Shown: positions 9,911 through 21,105 of the stretch, in pieces
How positions within the stretch are numbered: the first letter of the stretch is position 1
Layout: each line of letters opens with the position of its first letter
Assembly (NCBI GenBank): GCA_021904315.1
Contig: CM038917.1
Location: forward strand, 7,362,041-7,426,040
Direction: 5' to 3'
DNA from: Sphagnum magellanicum
Taxonomy: Eukaryota > Streptophyta > Sphagnopsida > Sphagnales > Sphagnaceae
DNA length: 64,000 nucleotides
Program-made: the position numbers and the translations under genes
The notes under the pieces: generated by a model
The model's database searches: none
What the model was told of the DNA's origin: nothing
What the model saw: the letters and a program-made list of their open reading frames with translations, nothing else

Positions 9911-10425
9911 CTAATTTTCACTATCAGAATTTGAATCAAACTCCTCTAAATTGTCAGTTCCATCATCTTCCTCTCCATCAAGGGTATCCACAACCACATC
10001 AACAACATTGACTATAAAACCCCCTAAAACAATTCTTGGTTGAATAGACTCATCTAGAGAAATAGGAGCTTGTAGACTAGCATATTCATCTACATTTTCA
10101 AGTTTAAACATATCAAGATTTGTAGGATCTATCTAAACCTTTTTTGTGATGTGTCTCCCATGAGGATCCTTCTGTAGAACTACTTTCCATTTTCTTTCCT
10201 TTGGGTCTTTTGAAAAGAAAACTTGTTCCACATGTATTGGGAAAGTACAAGACAAGTTTGAAGTTGGGATGAAGGATGTGAAATTTACAAATGTAAAGCC
10301 ATATTCCTCTCTTTTAACTGTTGCGTTACTTCCTCTGTAATTTGTTTTGACCCAATTGCATAATAGAATTATAATCTTCAAGACACCATAGTTGAATTCC
10401 AAGATTTCTTCAACCCACCCTACAT
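9911..10425 (-). pseudogene. CACTA (En/Spm) transposase remnant, DUF4216 domain
   Basis: Reading from about 10425 down: GWVEEILEFNYGVLKIIILL, CNWVKTNYRG, EEYGFTFVNFTSF, VEQVFFSKDPKERKWKVVL. This is the DUF4216 domain found at the C-terminus of plant CACTA transposase-like proteins (family text: ILELDYGxFKVVLFKCDWV, DEFGFTLVNF, AxQVFYVxDP, WHVVL). A single TAG at 10133-10135 interrupts the frame; it then continues into an acidic Ser/Asp/Glu-rich tail (DGEEDDGTDNLEEFDSNSDS), also typical. The catalytic transposase_21 region and the CACTA termini are not visible, so this is a 5'-truncated plain DNA transposon relic. Confidence 0.8.
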
Positions 10426-13400
10426 GTTATGCCCAACATAAAGATAAGGTATCCTTGTGTTTACTTGAAGTTGTTTTTTCTTGGTGATTATTATATGGAA
10501 GTAAAAATGTCTAGGGCAATAATATCTTTGAATTGAAGGTTTTGATGAAGTTCAAGCCAAGAGGCATACATTTTAAGAATGCCTTCACCCATGGGCCTCA
10601 CCCAATGTAAATATTTTTGTCAAATTTCAATCTTGAGGTAAATTATATAATAATGATGATATAAATTAAATATGCATTGCAAAATACCTTTTGAAAATTG
10701 AAATGTGCATTTGGAATCAAAATTTGCATATGAAAATTTTGAGTAGGTGTTATTATCACATATAATGTACATTGATTAATAACTAAAAAAATTAAACTGG
10801 AACTTTACATAAATGAGGGCTATTAGGGGCTAGGCACTCCCCTTCCCAACCCCAACCACATGTAAGCCCATGTACACAAATATATTGTAGTAGCCTTTTT
10901 TTATTTACAAATTTTTGTCCAAAAAATAATGTTTTAACTACTTCACATTGGTTTAGCCCTCTTCCCCCCCCAAATGAAGGAAAGAAACAATACATGTATA
11001 TTCACATAAACAAGAGTATCATACTATCTTGGTCGGTTCAACACATGGTTGTTGAATAATAACCTTGTTTTGAGGATTCAATTTCAACAAATGATATGTT
11101 TTCAAATATTCCATCAAATTATTTTTTTTGAAAATAAAATAATTAACATTGAGTTGGCCCAAGTATTGTGGTGGTAGCAAAAGGACACATGACGCCTAGG
11201 TACTAGGGGCAAAAAGAAAAAAAACCAAGAATAATAAAAAAAACAAAAAAAAATGTTCAAGCATCCAAAGAAAGTGATTGGTTCAAGAATGAAGATTTAT
11301 ACACCAATGGGGAAGGTGAAAAATAGAAAACAACCAACAACAACTATGACCCAACAAGAACATTATTAAGAAATAGTTGAGAAAGAAAGGCAAAAATATG
11401 TTAAATCATGCAAAACAAAATAAATTCACCTAGATGTTGTATTTTACATAGGCCCACCTTTTTTTTTAAAGTTTATTTATGGGCTTCAAGTTTAACCGCT
11501 ATGGTTTAACTTAGGAAGTTGAATCATTTTGTATCCATTTCATATTCTTGTGATTCTTGAATGACACCCTAACTCTTCCTATTCATGACTCTTCATTACT
11601 TTGCTATCCAATGTTCCCTTGATCAAACCCTTTGTATACATATTTGTCTAGTTAAATTGATATATCATATATCTTTATTATTTTTTTCTTTTTGAAAAAA
11701 GATATCGGTTATTTTAAAACGAAGAAATTCAGAAAATTTTGGAGTTTTTTTGGGTTCATTGTTTTTTCACTTTTCAAAAAAATTGCCAAACATTTGATAT
11801 CACAAATTTGAAACAAAAGTCCCTAGTTGGTGATCATTCATATGCAGATTAATTAAAATTTTGTTATACATGCAAATTTTGAAATATTGTTTTAATTTGT
11901 TGGTTTTTTTAAAAGTTGAATGTTTTTGGACATTTCTTTCTAAAAAAAAATATTTCACTTCATTTTTATTAGGTTTTAAAGATTGGAACTCAAACATGAG
12001 TTTTTTCTTTCTAGAAATTTATATATTCCATAAAAAATTGACCAAATATTTCATTTTTAGTTTTAGGTCACTTATTAGGAGTAATTTTCCCTTGGACCTC
12101 ATAACAAGCTTGTAAGATGCCAATCAACTAGTCAATAGGATCTTACAACTTGGTAAGTTGCATGCTTTCGAACAAAATCTTTCCATTTTTTCATGTGGGT
12201 GAAGGTTTTGGTTTAAAGCACTTCCAAAAAATTTGATGCCTCTTTTTAACCTGTCAGCCTTGTGATGACACCTCAATTTCTAAAAGGGCTTAAAACTAAA
12301 ACTTTTTCCTATACCAAATATCCCATCAAATTTGTTATTTTTCTTGAGGAAACAATTTTTTTTTATTTTGATAATGTTTTAGGCTTAATGACTTAATGGT
12401 TCATTTTTTCATTCAACATATAGTGTTTTAGGTTTAATAATTTAATGGCTCATTAAATGAGATATTATTTATGTTTTGAAACATAAATGAACAATTATAA
12501 TTGTAAATATTGACTTAAACATGGTGATCATTAATTGTAAAAGTTTTTAATTAAACCTAAATTTCATTTGGTTTGATATTTTTATGTATGTCTTGGTGTA
12601 TATTAAATTATTAAATGACACTTTATATCCATATATTTTACCCTATATATATATAATAGTTTTTATAATGTTCATAACTCTAACAAGTGGTAACACCATT
12701 ATGATAACTTTTGGTTTGTATTGAAAATCAAAATTACAAATCAAAATAATTAAAAACTATATATTAATTCAAATTTAAATAAATTTTATCAAAGCACAAA
12801 TTTTCTTTTAATGAAATGTCACGAAACCAATGTTTGCACCCCTATGCATTAAGAACTTTCCAAAAATACCAAGAATGTAATTGGAAACCTTATGGTTTGG
12901 AAGATCTTAGTGTCACAAACTCTAAGAAAATATTTTTTCTTCATATTTTGGATTTTCATTGAAATTTAAGTAACAAAAATCATTTGAATTCAATATCTCT
13001 GATATCATATGTTGTCTACTAAATAATATTATTTAGTTCCTACTCCTTAAGATCATTCAATTTTTAAAATGAATTCAAAAAAATCATCACCATAGTTACG
13101 ATCATTCACATATTGTATAACATATGCATATATGTATGCATCCATGTATACTTTTGGCCTATTATGCTATATGGACCTACCTGCAATGTTTTTTGTAATT
13201 TATAGTTTAGGTTTTGTAACCAAATTATATATTTCATTTGTATTGACTTGCTCCATAGACCATTGTCTAGACTCCACATCAATAGGTAGTTGATCTCCAA
13301 GATTATATGTGCACATAGTTGTTATTGCAGTTTGTACAAAAGTACTAGTGCAATTTTTTTCTTAGCTTATTTTTTGCTAGATTGGTGTATGTATGGTTCA

Positions 13401-13950
13401 TAATGTACACTCAAAAAATGTGAATATAATGTGAATAAGTGCTTTTACCTTTTTTTTGTGCACATTTAGTTTTCTTCAACATGGACAAGTACACCATCCA
13501 CTGGATGCCCATTATTACTCAGTTGTGGATGAACCTTAAACTGAGTTAATATTTGGTTTCACCTTGGTAACCAATTTTGTAGGAAATAGGTCTCATACAT
13601 AGCTAGATAGGTAGGAAAATAGGTAAACTACTAGGTAAGTAGATGGTTTATACAGAGGTAAGGGCTGTTTTTACTACCTGCCTAATATCAACCTGCTTGT
13701 GGATTGTTAGTAGGTAGGTAGGAAAAAAAAGCAACTCAGCTAACCACCATGGTTAGCTAAGGAACTGGAACCCAACAGAAAACTATTTCATGACCACTTA
13801 CCATTCATCTTTCACGTTGCACTGGTGGCGGAAGATGTTAAATCGGCCAAAGAAATTCAATACAGTCAGTACAAAAAGTACTGTTGCGATTTTTTTCTCC
13901 CAGTCTGCCATTTGCCCCGTTGTTTTTAAACCTTGCTATATCTAATCATG
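10426..13950. other. AT-rich intergenic stretch
   Basis: No coding region is supported. It contains A- and T-runs (for example 11215-11255, 11690-11710) and short local repeats such as TAGGTAGG variants at 13595-13725. No terminal repeats of an element were recognised. Confidence 0.45.
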
Positions 13951-13959
13951 GTTTGAGTC

Positions 13960-14240
13960 CATGTTATGTATGTTTTGGACATGTTATGGGTATTAGCGGT
14001 ATGTGACATGTCAATGAGCATGTTATGTGCCTTTCTGAACACTCATAACATGAAAGGTTATGAGTGCAAAACGAGCCTGGGTATCACCCAATTTGTTTTA
14101 GAAAATATGAATGGGGCAAAGGGCAGACTGGGGGAAAGAATTGCACCAGTACCTTTGTACCGACTGCATTCAATTTCTTGGGTCGATTTAACATTTTCCC
14201 ACTGGTGGGTGATGGGTTACTGTGGCCCAGATGTTGTTTC
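13960..14240 (+). repeat. dispersed repeat family member
   Basis: The phrase GGGTATCACCCAATTTGTT followed by GAAAATATGAATGGGGCAAAG resembles 51102-51150 (GGGCATCACCCAATTTTTG, GAAAATATTAAATGGCCAAAG). Both are preceded by a tract rich in CATGTTATG / ACATGGCATG. They look like two old copies of one dispersed repeat of unknown type; the open frames over it carry no family motif. Confidence 0.4.
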
Positions 14241-14597
14241 ATTCAGTCAATTTTCCAGTTCAGCTGCATTGAATTGCAGTTCAGGTTCCAGTTCCACTTT
14301 GGAAAAGTGGTTTTTTATTATGTTCTAAGTATTGACAACCAGAAACTGCCGATGGACTGGGGCGAATCGGGTTCACCTCCCACATTTGTGTATATGATTT
14401 TACCCTATGAATCATAAGGTCTAAATCAAGTCAAAACCACGTGAAGTTTTTCATGGTATGGAAAAAAGTGGTGAATGAATTCCATTTGTAGTCATTTCAT
14501 TAGAAATTTCTCTTTTGATTTTTTTTTTGTGATTCTCCGTCAAGCACGGCTGTGTATGTTTCAGTTTAAGGGGACGTACCCTTACAATGTATATAAT

Positions 14598-14657
14598 AGT
14601 TCCTCTGCTTTTTGGGGGGAACTTTTTTGAAATGTTCCCCCCAAAAGCGGAGGAACT
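14598..14657. repeat. 60-bp hairpin with G/C-rich arms
   Basis: The left arm 14598-14622 (AGTTCCTCTGC, T-run, GGGGGGAAC) and right arm 14634-14657 (GTTCCCCCC, AAAAGCGGAGGAACT) are reverse complements apart from one substitution and one extra T, with an 11-base loop. G/C-rich arms stand out in AT-rich surroundings. It may be a terminal inverted-repeat relic or a foldback; no gene is attached. Confidence 0.6.
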
Positions 14658-14659
14658 TT

Positions 14660-16750
14660 TGGTTTTTTGAAAGATTCCTACCCCATGAGTACCAGCCAAG
14701 TAACATGTGGGTAAAATGAAAAAATAGGCTTTTATGCCAAGTACGTAAGGCCCACAAATGACAGCATTCCTGAAATGCAGGCTGCCTCAGCTTCTGCCTC
14801 ATCAGGGTCCCCACTTCAGGAATGTCAATGCCCTCACCCTAGGGCCTTGCCTTACACAAAAATGGCATCCTTCAAGATCAAACATTATGATTTGCCGAAA
14901 TCATCCATGGATTCCTTTTGGATAGAACTGAGCCTTACCATGTCCCAGTCATGCCTAGAATTCAATTGGTGGGCAATTGGGGAGGGGTTACTTGGGATCG
15001 GCTCTAAATACCGACTTTTCCAACCCAGGAAAATGCACCAAAAATGTCAAAAAGTTGCCTCTCTAGTTGAGTGTTTTAGTATCACCTTTAGACCTTGGAC
15101 ACCTCTACAATTTTCTATTTTCTAGATACTCTTTGCGGGTTTTCAGATATGCTTTTGTCATTTTTTGGAGCCCAAGCACAACACATTTTCTTAGTTTTTG
15201 TCGTATATTTGCTTCTTGGCCATTCATTAGACATCTTTCTAAGTAGCATGTGCATGTCCCATGTTTGGACCCAAATCTATATTATATATATTTTGGATAT
15301 CATTTAGGAACAAAATTCTAATGTATCCTCTAGGCATCTTTGTGCGTGTACAGCTGTAGCTTTACCACTGCAGTATTTGGATTGTTGTTCACTCCACGGA
15401 AGTAATAAGTAATACCCTACCTTCTTGTCAGATTTGGTGAAAATTAACTAAAAAATTGGTTGAAGAGAATTCTTAGAAATTGCATGGGAATTTTGATGAA
15501 TTGTATAAAACTTTATAATTTGTGTAGATGAATATTTTCAAATTTTCAAGTAGGAGCGATAAAAATGTTGAAAAATGATAATGCTTTATTGAATTATAGC
15601 TCAGATTTCATAGAAGTAGAAAGGAATCTTTGTATTTAAAAAGTAATGAAAACAAAATCTAGTCGAAAATGTTGTACATGTTGCACCAATCTGTTTTGAC
15701 AATGATCAAGTTTGTCATTCAAATCACATTGAAATTGAATATCAACAAAAGAACTAACTACATTAGTGAATGTTTTAAATGATTTAACAATTTGTTCTTT
15801 GTAATTTATCATTTGCCCATTTATGTTTGGACCAAATCAATTTTATAGACATTCAAATGCATGACAAGGGAATGGGAGGAGAGATTTCAATAGTAAGACA
15901 TGATACAAAATTACAATCAATCAATTTTTTTGGCAAAAATAAACAAAAAGCAACACATTTTTTTGCATATGGATTATTTTGCTTTGTGGAATTTTTTTGC
16001 TTAAAAGTGATTTTTAAATATTGTTGGGTTGAAGGTGTTGTTACACTTATGCCTATTGGTTATAATTTGAAGAGTTCCTTGAAATAATGTTGTTAGTTAA
16101 ATCAAAATTTTCCTAGGGATGCTTGTTGCCCTAGTTCCATTCGGAAATTGAAAAACAAAACATTGATTAGCATGCACATTGGGTGAAAATCTTTTAAGGT
16201 GTACCACACAAGACGAAAAGGGCCTAGTCCTTACTATAATCCTTTTTTACTTTATATTTTAATCCCCATAAACAATAATGAATCAAAAGTTGTCAAAATT
16301 TTCAAAAGAACTATATTTTAAACCATTACAAATGTAGATTCCATCATAATCATCCATAAATGTGTCTTTACACAGTAAAAAGGATTAGGTAAAAAAGATA
16401 GAAAAATGTGATGTTGTAATAAGATTTTGGTACACCTTAAAGAATTTGAACGCCATCATTTATCTATAATTATTGAATTGAATAAATTGCATAATGCAAT
16501 ATGTTTATTAGTAAATCACATTTTTAAAACAAAGTGGAATAATCATCAATGATAAAAAATTATGTATGCCAATCATTGTGCAAGTAACTATTACATTTCA
16601 AATCCATATGAAAGTAAGGTGACATAGGCTTAGTGGAAAATTCCCAAAAAAGTTTCTCTCACAAGTGTTTTGCTTCATGTTCAATCTATTGATGATTATA
16701 TATATTTTGTATTTCCATTATTTCATGTTCTTGACAAATGAAAAGCTTAC
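14660..16750. other. intergenic stretch without a recognised gene
   Basis: Base composition is more balanced to about 15.1 kb, then AT-rich. The open frames here lack family motifs. Nothing supportable. Confidence 0.45.
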
Positions 16751-16759
16751 AAAAAAACC

Positions 16760-18120
16760 ATGGAAGACCTTCACAAAGTTAGTATTCATGAATTAAACAA
16801 TGGAATCATTTAAATAGCACACATGGAAATGTGAAAAAGGTGTTGAAAGATTATCAAGAAGCCTTGGAGGACCTTGACAAGGTTTATATTTTATGAACCA
16901 AAAGTGCATTAAGTTTAAAAACTTGTGCACATGAAAAAAACGTCTTCAAAGAATATGAAAAAACCTTTGAAGACCTTGACAAACATGAAATTATTAAACC
17001 AAACATTGCACATATTTTAAGGATTTACTAATATGTCAAAATGGTGTTGAAGAACTATGAAGGAGCCTTAGAGGACCTTAATAAGATTAATATTCTTAAA
17101 CCAAACAATGCATTCACTTTGACATTGCGTGGAAGATTCAAATATTTGTTGGATGACTAAGAGGGAGCCTTGGAGGACCTTAACAAGGCTACTATTATTC
17201 AACCACAAAATGCATTCATTTTCGGTAATCATGGAAATGTCAAAAAGATGTTAAAAGACTATCAAGGAGTCTTGGAAGACCTTGACAATGTTGATTTTCA
17301 TGAACCAAATAATGCATCCACTTTAATGATTCATGGAGATGTCAAAAGGATGTTGAAAGACTATGTTGGAGCCTTGGAGGACTTTGATAAAGCTAATGTT
17401 CTTGAACCAAACAATGCATTCACTTTGAGGATTCGTGAAAGAATCAAAGATATATTGAAGGAGTATCAAGGAGCCTCGGAGGACCTTAACAAGGTTGATG
17501 TTTTTGAACCAAAAAATGCACTCACTTTGACGACTCATGGAAAGTCAAATATATGTTAGGTGAGTATGAAGGAGCCTTCGAGGACCTTGACAACTCTGAT
17601 GTTCTTGAACCAAATTATGTATTCACTTTGACAACTCATGGAAGAGTTAAATATATGTTAGGTGAATATGAAGGAGCCTTGGTGGACCTTGACAATGCTG
17701 ATGTTCCTGAACCAAATTATGTATTCATTTTGAAGACTCGTGGAAAAATCAAATATATGTCAAAGGACTATCAAGGAGCCTTGAAGGACCTTGACAACAT
17801 TGATGTTCTTGAACCAAACAATGCATCCATTTTGATGATTCGTGGATATGTTAAAAAAAACTTAAAGGACTATGTTAGAACCTTCGAAGACCTTGATAAG
17901 GTTCATGTTCTTGAACCAAACAATGCATTCATTTTGAAAACTCATGGAAAAGTCAAAAATATGTTGATGGACTATCAACAAGTCTTGGAGAACCTTGACA
18001 AGGCTGATGTTCTTGAACCAAACAATGCGTTCACTTTCAATGATCGTGAAGATGTGAAAATGAAGTTGAAAGACTATCAATGAACTTTGGAGGACCTTGA
18101 CAAGGCTCATGTTTTAAAAC
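16760..18120 (+). pseudogene. TPR-repeat part of a TPR-kinase pseudogene
   Basis: About 14 units of 102 bp (34 codons) run in tandem, each ending near GCCTTGGAGGACCTTGACAA; landmark positions are about 16761, 16861, 16963, 17069, 17168, 17269, 17373, 17473, 17574, 17676, 17778, 17880, 17982 and 18084. The consensus peptide is A-L-E-D-L-D-K-A-D-V-L-E-P-N-N-A-F-T-L followed by R/T-H-G-x-V-K-x-M-L-K-D-Y-Q-G, a tetratricopeptide pattern (34-residue helix pairs for protein binding). The frame is broken: early units carry stops (for example TAA at 17158-17160), a one-base loss near 17545 shifts the frame, and TGA at 18081-18083 ends the last long run. Two neighbours at 17553-17740 are more alike than the rest, pointing to recent unit duplication. 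A kinase domain follows at 18.7 kb, so both probably belong to one gene. Confidence 0.8.
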
Positions 18121-18717
18121 AAAACTTGTTTTTCACAAAACAATGTTGGGTTGTGGAAGCAAGTAACAAGCTAAATTATTCATCAATTTGCAGTCAACTA
18201 TGTAACATGAAACTTGTAAATTTCGTGACAAGTGATTTTATAACCAATTTGTACATCAAATTGATCTAATAAAATTCATGAAATTATTTATTTTACAAAT
18301 TCACCATGTTTCACTCATTCTTGATTGGCCTTGGTTTTGTCGATCATTAAAAAAAACTTTTGTTTCATTCGAATTAGTAATGAGGGATGCCTTCAATGTA
18401 TGGGAGATTTTCATGAATCCATGCCAACATTTGTTCTTTGTAACAAGTGCCTTGGTTTGTGCCATTAGTTGGTAGTATGGTCATTCTTAATTTGAATATG
18501 TCATATTCGGATCTTAACATCTCCCTTCTATGCATGAAATGGAGTAAATAATGAATGTTTTACAATGCAAATGAATGTTTTATAGAGCAAGTGCATGGTG
18601 GACACAATAGTGGCCAGCAAATCTTATCTCATGAACAAGACTTGGGCGGCACCAATATATAAAGAATCGTTTTGCATTATCAAGAAAACATACTTGATTG
18701 TGTAAAAGTGTAGTGAT
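18121..18717 (+). other. spacer between TPR block and kinase block
   Basis: An open run at 18278-18475 has no clear motif. This is probably the decayed linker or an intron of the TPR-kinase pseudogene. Confidence 0.35.
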
Positions 18718-19927
18718 GTGTCAAGGAAGCTCAAATCATTATTGGCACAAAGGAATAATGTACATGCATTTGTTGCTATTGTTGTCAATTGGCAATGTTA
18801 CACAAGGTTGTTCAATGTGGATGAAGATTGTACATGGGAATTTATTCATTTGAGATTTGAGCAATTCAAAAGGCAAGATCTAAGTAATAATGAACAATTC
18901 TAGAATGCACACATCATAGAGCTTCAACAACATCAAATGAGTGGATTTACTAGTGATTTTAAAACAAGAGCAATGATCAAGCTTGCATTTTATTTCCACA
19001 AAAGGGTTCAAAGTGTTATGAATGCCAACAACCCACAAGATGTTCCATTTCCATGGTTTCTCTAAACCTTTGATCCAGAAACACATCTAAGAAATTTTTT
19101 AGGGTTAAACACATTCAGATCAAATCATGAATGCACATGGTTTGGGATGGTATGTGTTGAAAAATCCTCCAATCTTTTTGTTAATGAGGATCAAAAGCGT
19201 GATTTTACAAATGAAGTTGGAGTCATGGTTAGCTTGAACCATCCACATATTATGCAATTGATATGTTACCATCAAGGGTCTAGGTGTTCAATATTGATGG
19301 AGCTCATGCCCATAAATTTGGAAAGGCACATCAAGGAATGATTGAAGGTTTCATGTGGTTATCCATTCACACCTCAAGTAGCTGTTAACATTATGTTACA
19401 AATTGCTTTAGGTATGGAATACCTACATGGACAAGATGTTGTACACCGTGACCTCAAACCTAATAACATCTTGGTTTGTCCCAACACAAACCTAGAATTA
19501 TCTATAGCTGGGTATGCCGAAATGAAGTTAGTAGATTTTGGTTTTGGCAAAAACAAAGCTCAATACCTTTCAATCAATGTTGCAATCCAAGATTTGTGGA
19601 ACAACTCCATGGAGGGCACCAAAGGCTTTTGGGGAAAATTATTCTGCAAAAAAGGTTAATGTTTATAGTTTTGGAATCATGTGTTCACAAATTCTATCTA
19701 AAAATTTGCACCTTTTCTATAACCCCCCAATAAATGTGTTTGAAACAATTAGTCCCCCACAATATGAAAGGCCGTCTTTGCCTTCCAACAATAGTGACCT
19801 TGCACAATTACTAACCTTGATCAAGGAATGTTAAGTGCATAATCCACATCAACGTCCAAATTTTTCAACTATTTGTATTAATCTCAAAAAAATTAGATTT
19901 AATCTTTTATTGTGCAATGAATTATAA
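18718..19927 (+). pseudogene. protein kinase domain of the TPR-kinase pseudogene
   Basis: One frame runs from 18718 to about 19580, interrupted by TAG at 18901, TAA at 19063 and TGA at 19339; a frameshift then occurs near 19560-19600, and TAA at 19832-19834 sits where the family has the Trp of E-C-W. Visible kinase parts: HECTWFGMVCVEK (strand 2-3), NEVGVMVSLNHPHIMQL (helix C), IALGMEYLHGQDVVHRDLKP (catalytic loop HRDLKPNN), LVDFGFGK (DFG), WRAPKAFGENYSAKK (APE has become APK), NVYSFGIMCSQIL (normally DVYSFG), and a final HNPHQRPNFSTI. The glycine-rich loop is lost. Serine/threonine kinases joined to this TPR type form an expanded plant family. The frame damage shows a non-functional copy, apparently not very old because most of the domain is readable. 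Confidence 0.85.
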
Positions 19928-20264
19928 ATTAGAATTAACCCAATGCATTAATTAATTCTTCATTTTGCAAGCATGTATAGATACATAAATTTCAGTGCCA
20001 ATGTGCTCAGCATGATCAAAGAACTTGTGCAAGCATGCTATGAGTGCTTCTATGCAAAACATTATTTACAATTATTCTTTTTCGTGGCCTTAAGGTCACC
20101 ATCTTCTTGTCAATGGTTTCCATTGTCTATGGACTATGTTTAGATTGTGTGTCAATACCTCAGCACTTGAATTTTCAAGTAGCATGTTGTTGTAGCCTTA
20201 GCTTTGGGCTCATGACCAAGGTAAGGGCTTGCAAAAGTGTGGGCCAAGAGTGGGCCCAGGAGTC
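19928..20264. other. spacer, no gene seen
   Basis: AT-rich sequence between the kinase pseudogene and the LTR; no feature supported. Confidence 0.4.
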
Positions 20265-21105
20265 GCATTTCATGCTCCCAAAAGTGTGGGAGAATGTGAG
20301 GGAATGAACCTTCACGCTCCCAAGTGAGTTCCCACTTTGGGAGTTGAACTCCCAATGGACTTTCAAATTTTTAAAAAGTAATTGTAGGGGTCAAAACTCA
20401 TTGGATTGAAAAGTTCATTATATCATTGGAAAGCTCTTGGAACGTAGATGTCTAAAATGGGCTTGCATGACCTATTCGGGTACTTGAAACACAAGTTATG
20501 GCCAAAAGAAAGGTTGGGAGTCAAATTGCCAATTTGACTCCCGACCATTAGAAATCGGGAATCGCCCAGATTTCCTTGCGTTCAGGTGGCTTGCCACATA
20601 CTAGAAAGCTTTTGACGAGGGCTACAACTTTTTTTTAGATATCATTTCAATCAAAGGTTTTCATGCAAAGTTATGCACCTCCAAAGTCGCAAAAGTCTTA
20701 ACTTTGGGAATTTCAGGATTCCCACTTGGGAGTACCAGAACAAAATGACATTTGGGTGCTGGCCCCATGGCTAAGCACAAAGAATACTATAAGGGGGAAG
20801 GTGGTGGCTTCCCCAAGTTTGGGCCGTGGTGAATCTTATGAATTCGTGGTTGCTCGTGGCTTCGTCCATGCACCAAAAGTGCTCCAACTATGCACTAACC
20901 AATTTGTTGTTTGGTTTGTGCAAGTTCGTGTGAATAATTGAACTGCTTGTCACTTTTCCTAATCCCACCTTGGAACTCCAGCACACCTTTCTACCCCCAA
21001 AGTGCTACGAGCCAAAGAACGCACCCCAATTCCTTCTCCCTCTATTACTTTCACCTTTGGACTCACAGTTAAGTCCATCAAGGAGCTTAGGGGTGCGTCA
21101 TATGC
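20265..21105 (+). repeat. LTR of a Ty3/gypsy chromovirus family, solo or orphan
   Basis: Collinear similarity to the LTR at 27023-27845: shared blocks include TTATATCATTGGAAAG, CAAGTTATGGCC / TAAGTTATGGCA, GGAAGGTGGTGGCTTCC, CTCGTGGCTT and CACCAAA-GTGCTCCA. The two are clearly diverged (perhaps two thirds identical by eye). ACTATAAGGG near 20787 corresponds to the TATA-like box of the other copy. No internal coding region is adjacent, so it is a solo LTR or the 5' end of a heavily eroded element. Ends are approximate. Confidence 0.65.

Noticed and set aside
14064-14417. 117-codon open frame with many aromatic residues
   Set aside because: No domain motif, and the region behaves as a dispersed repeat.
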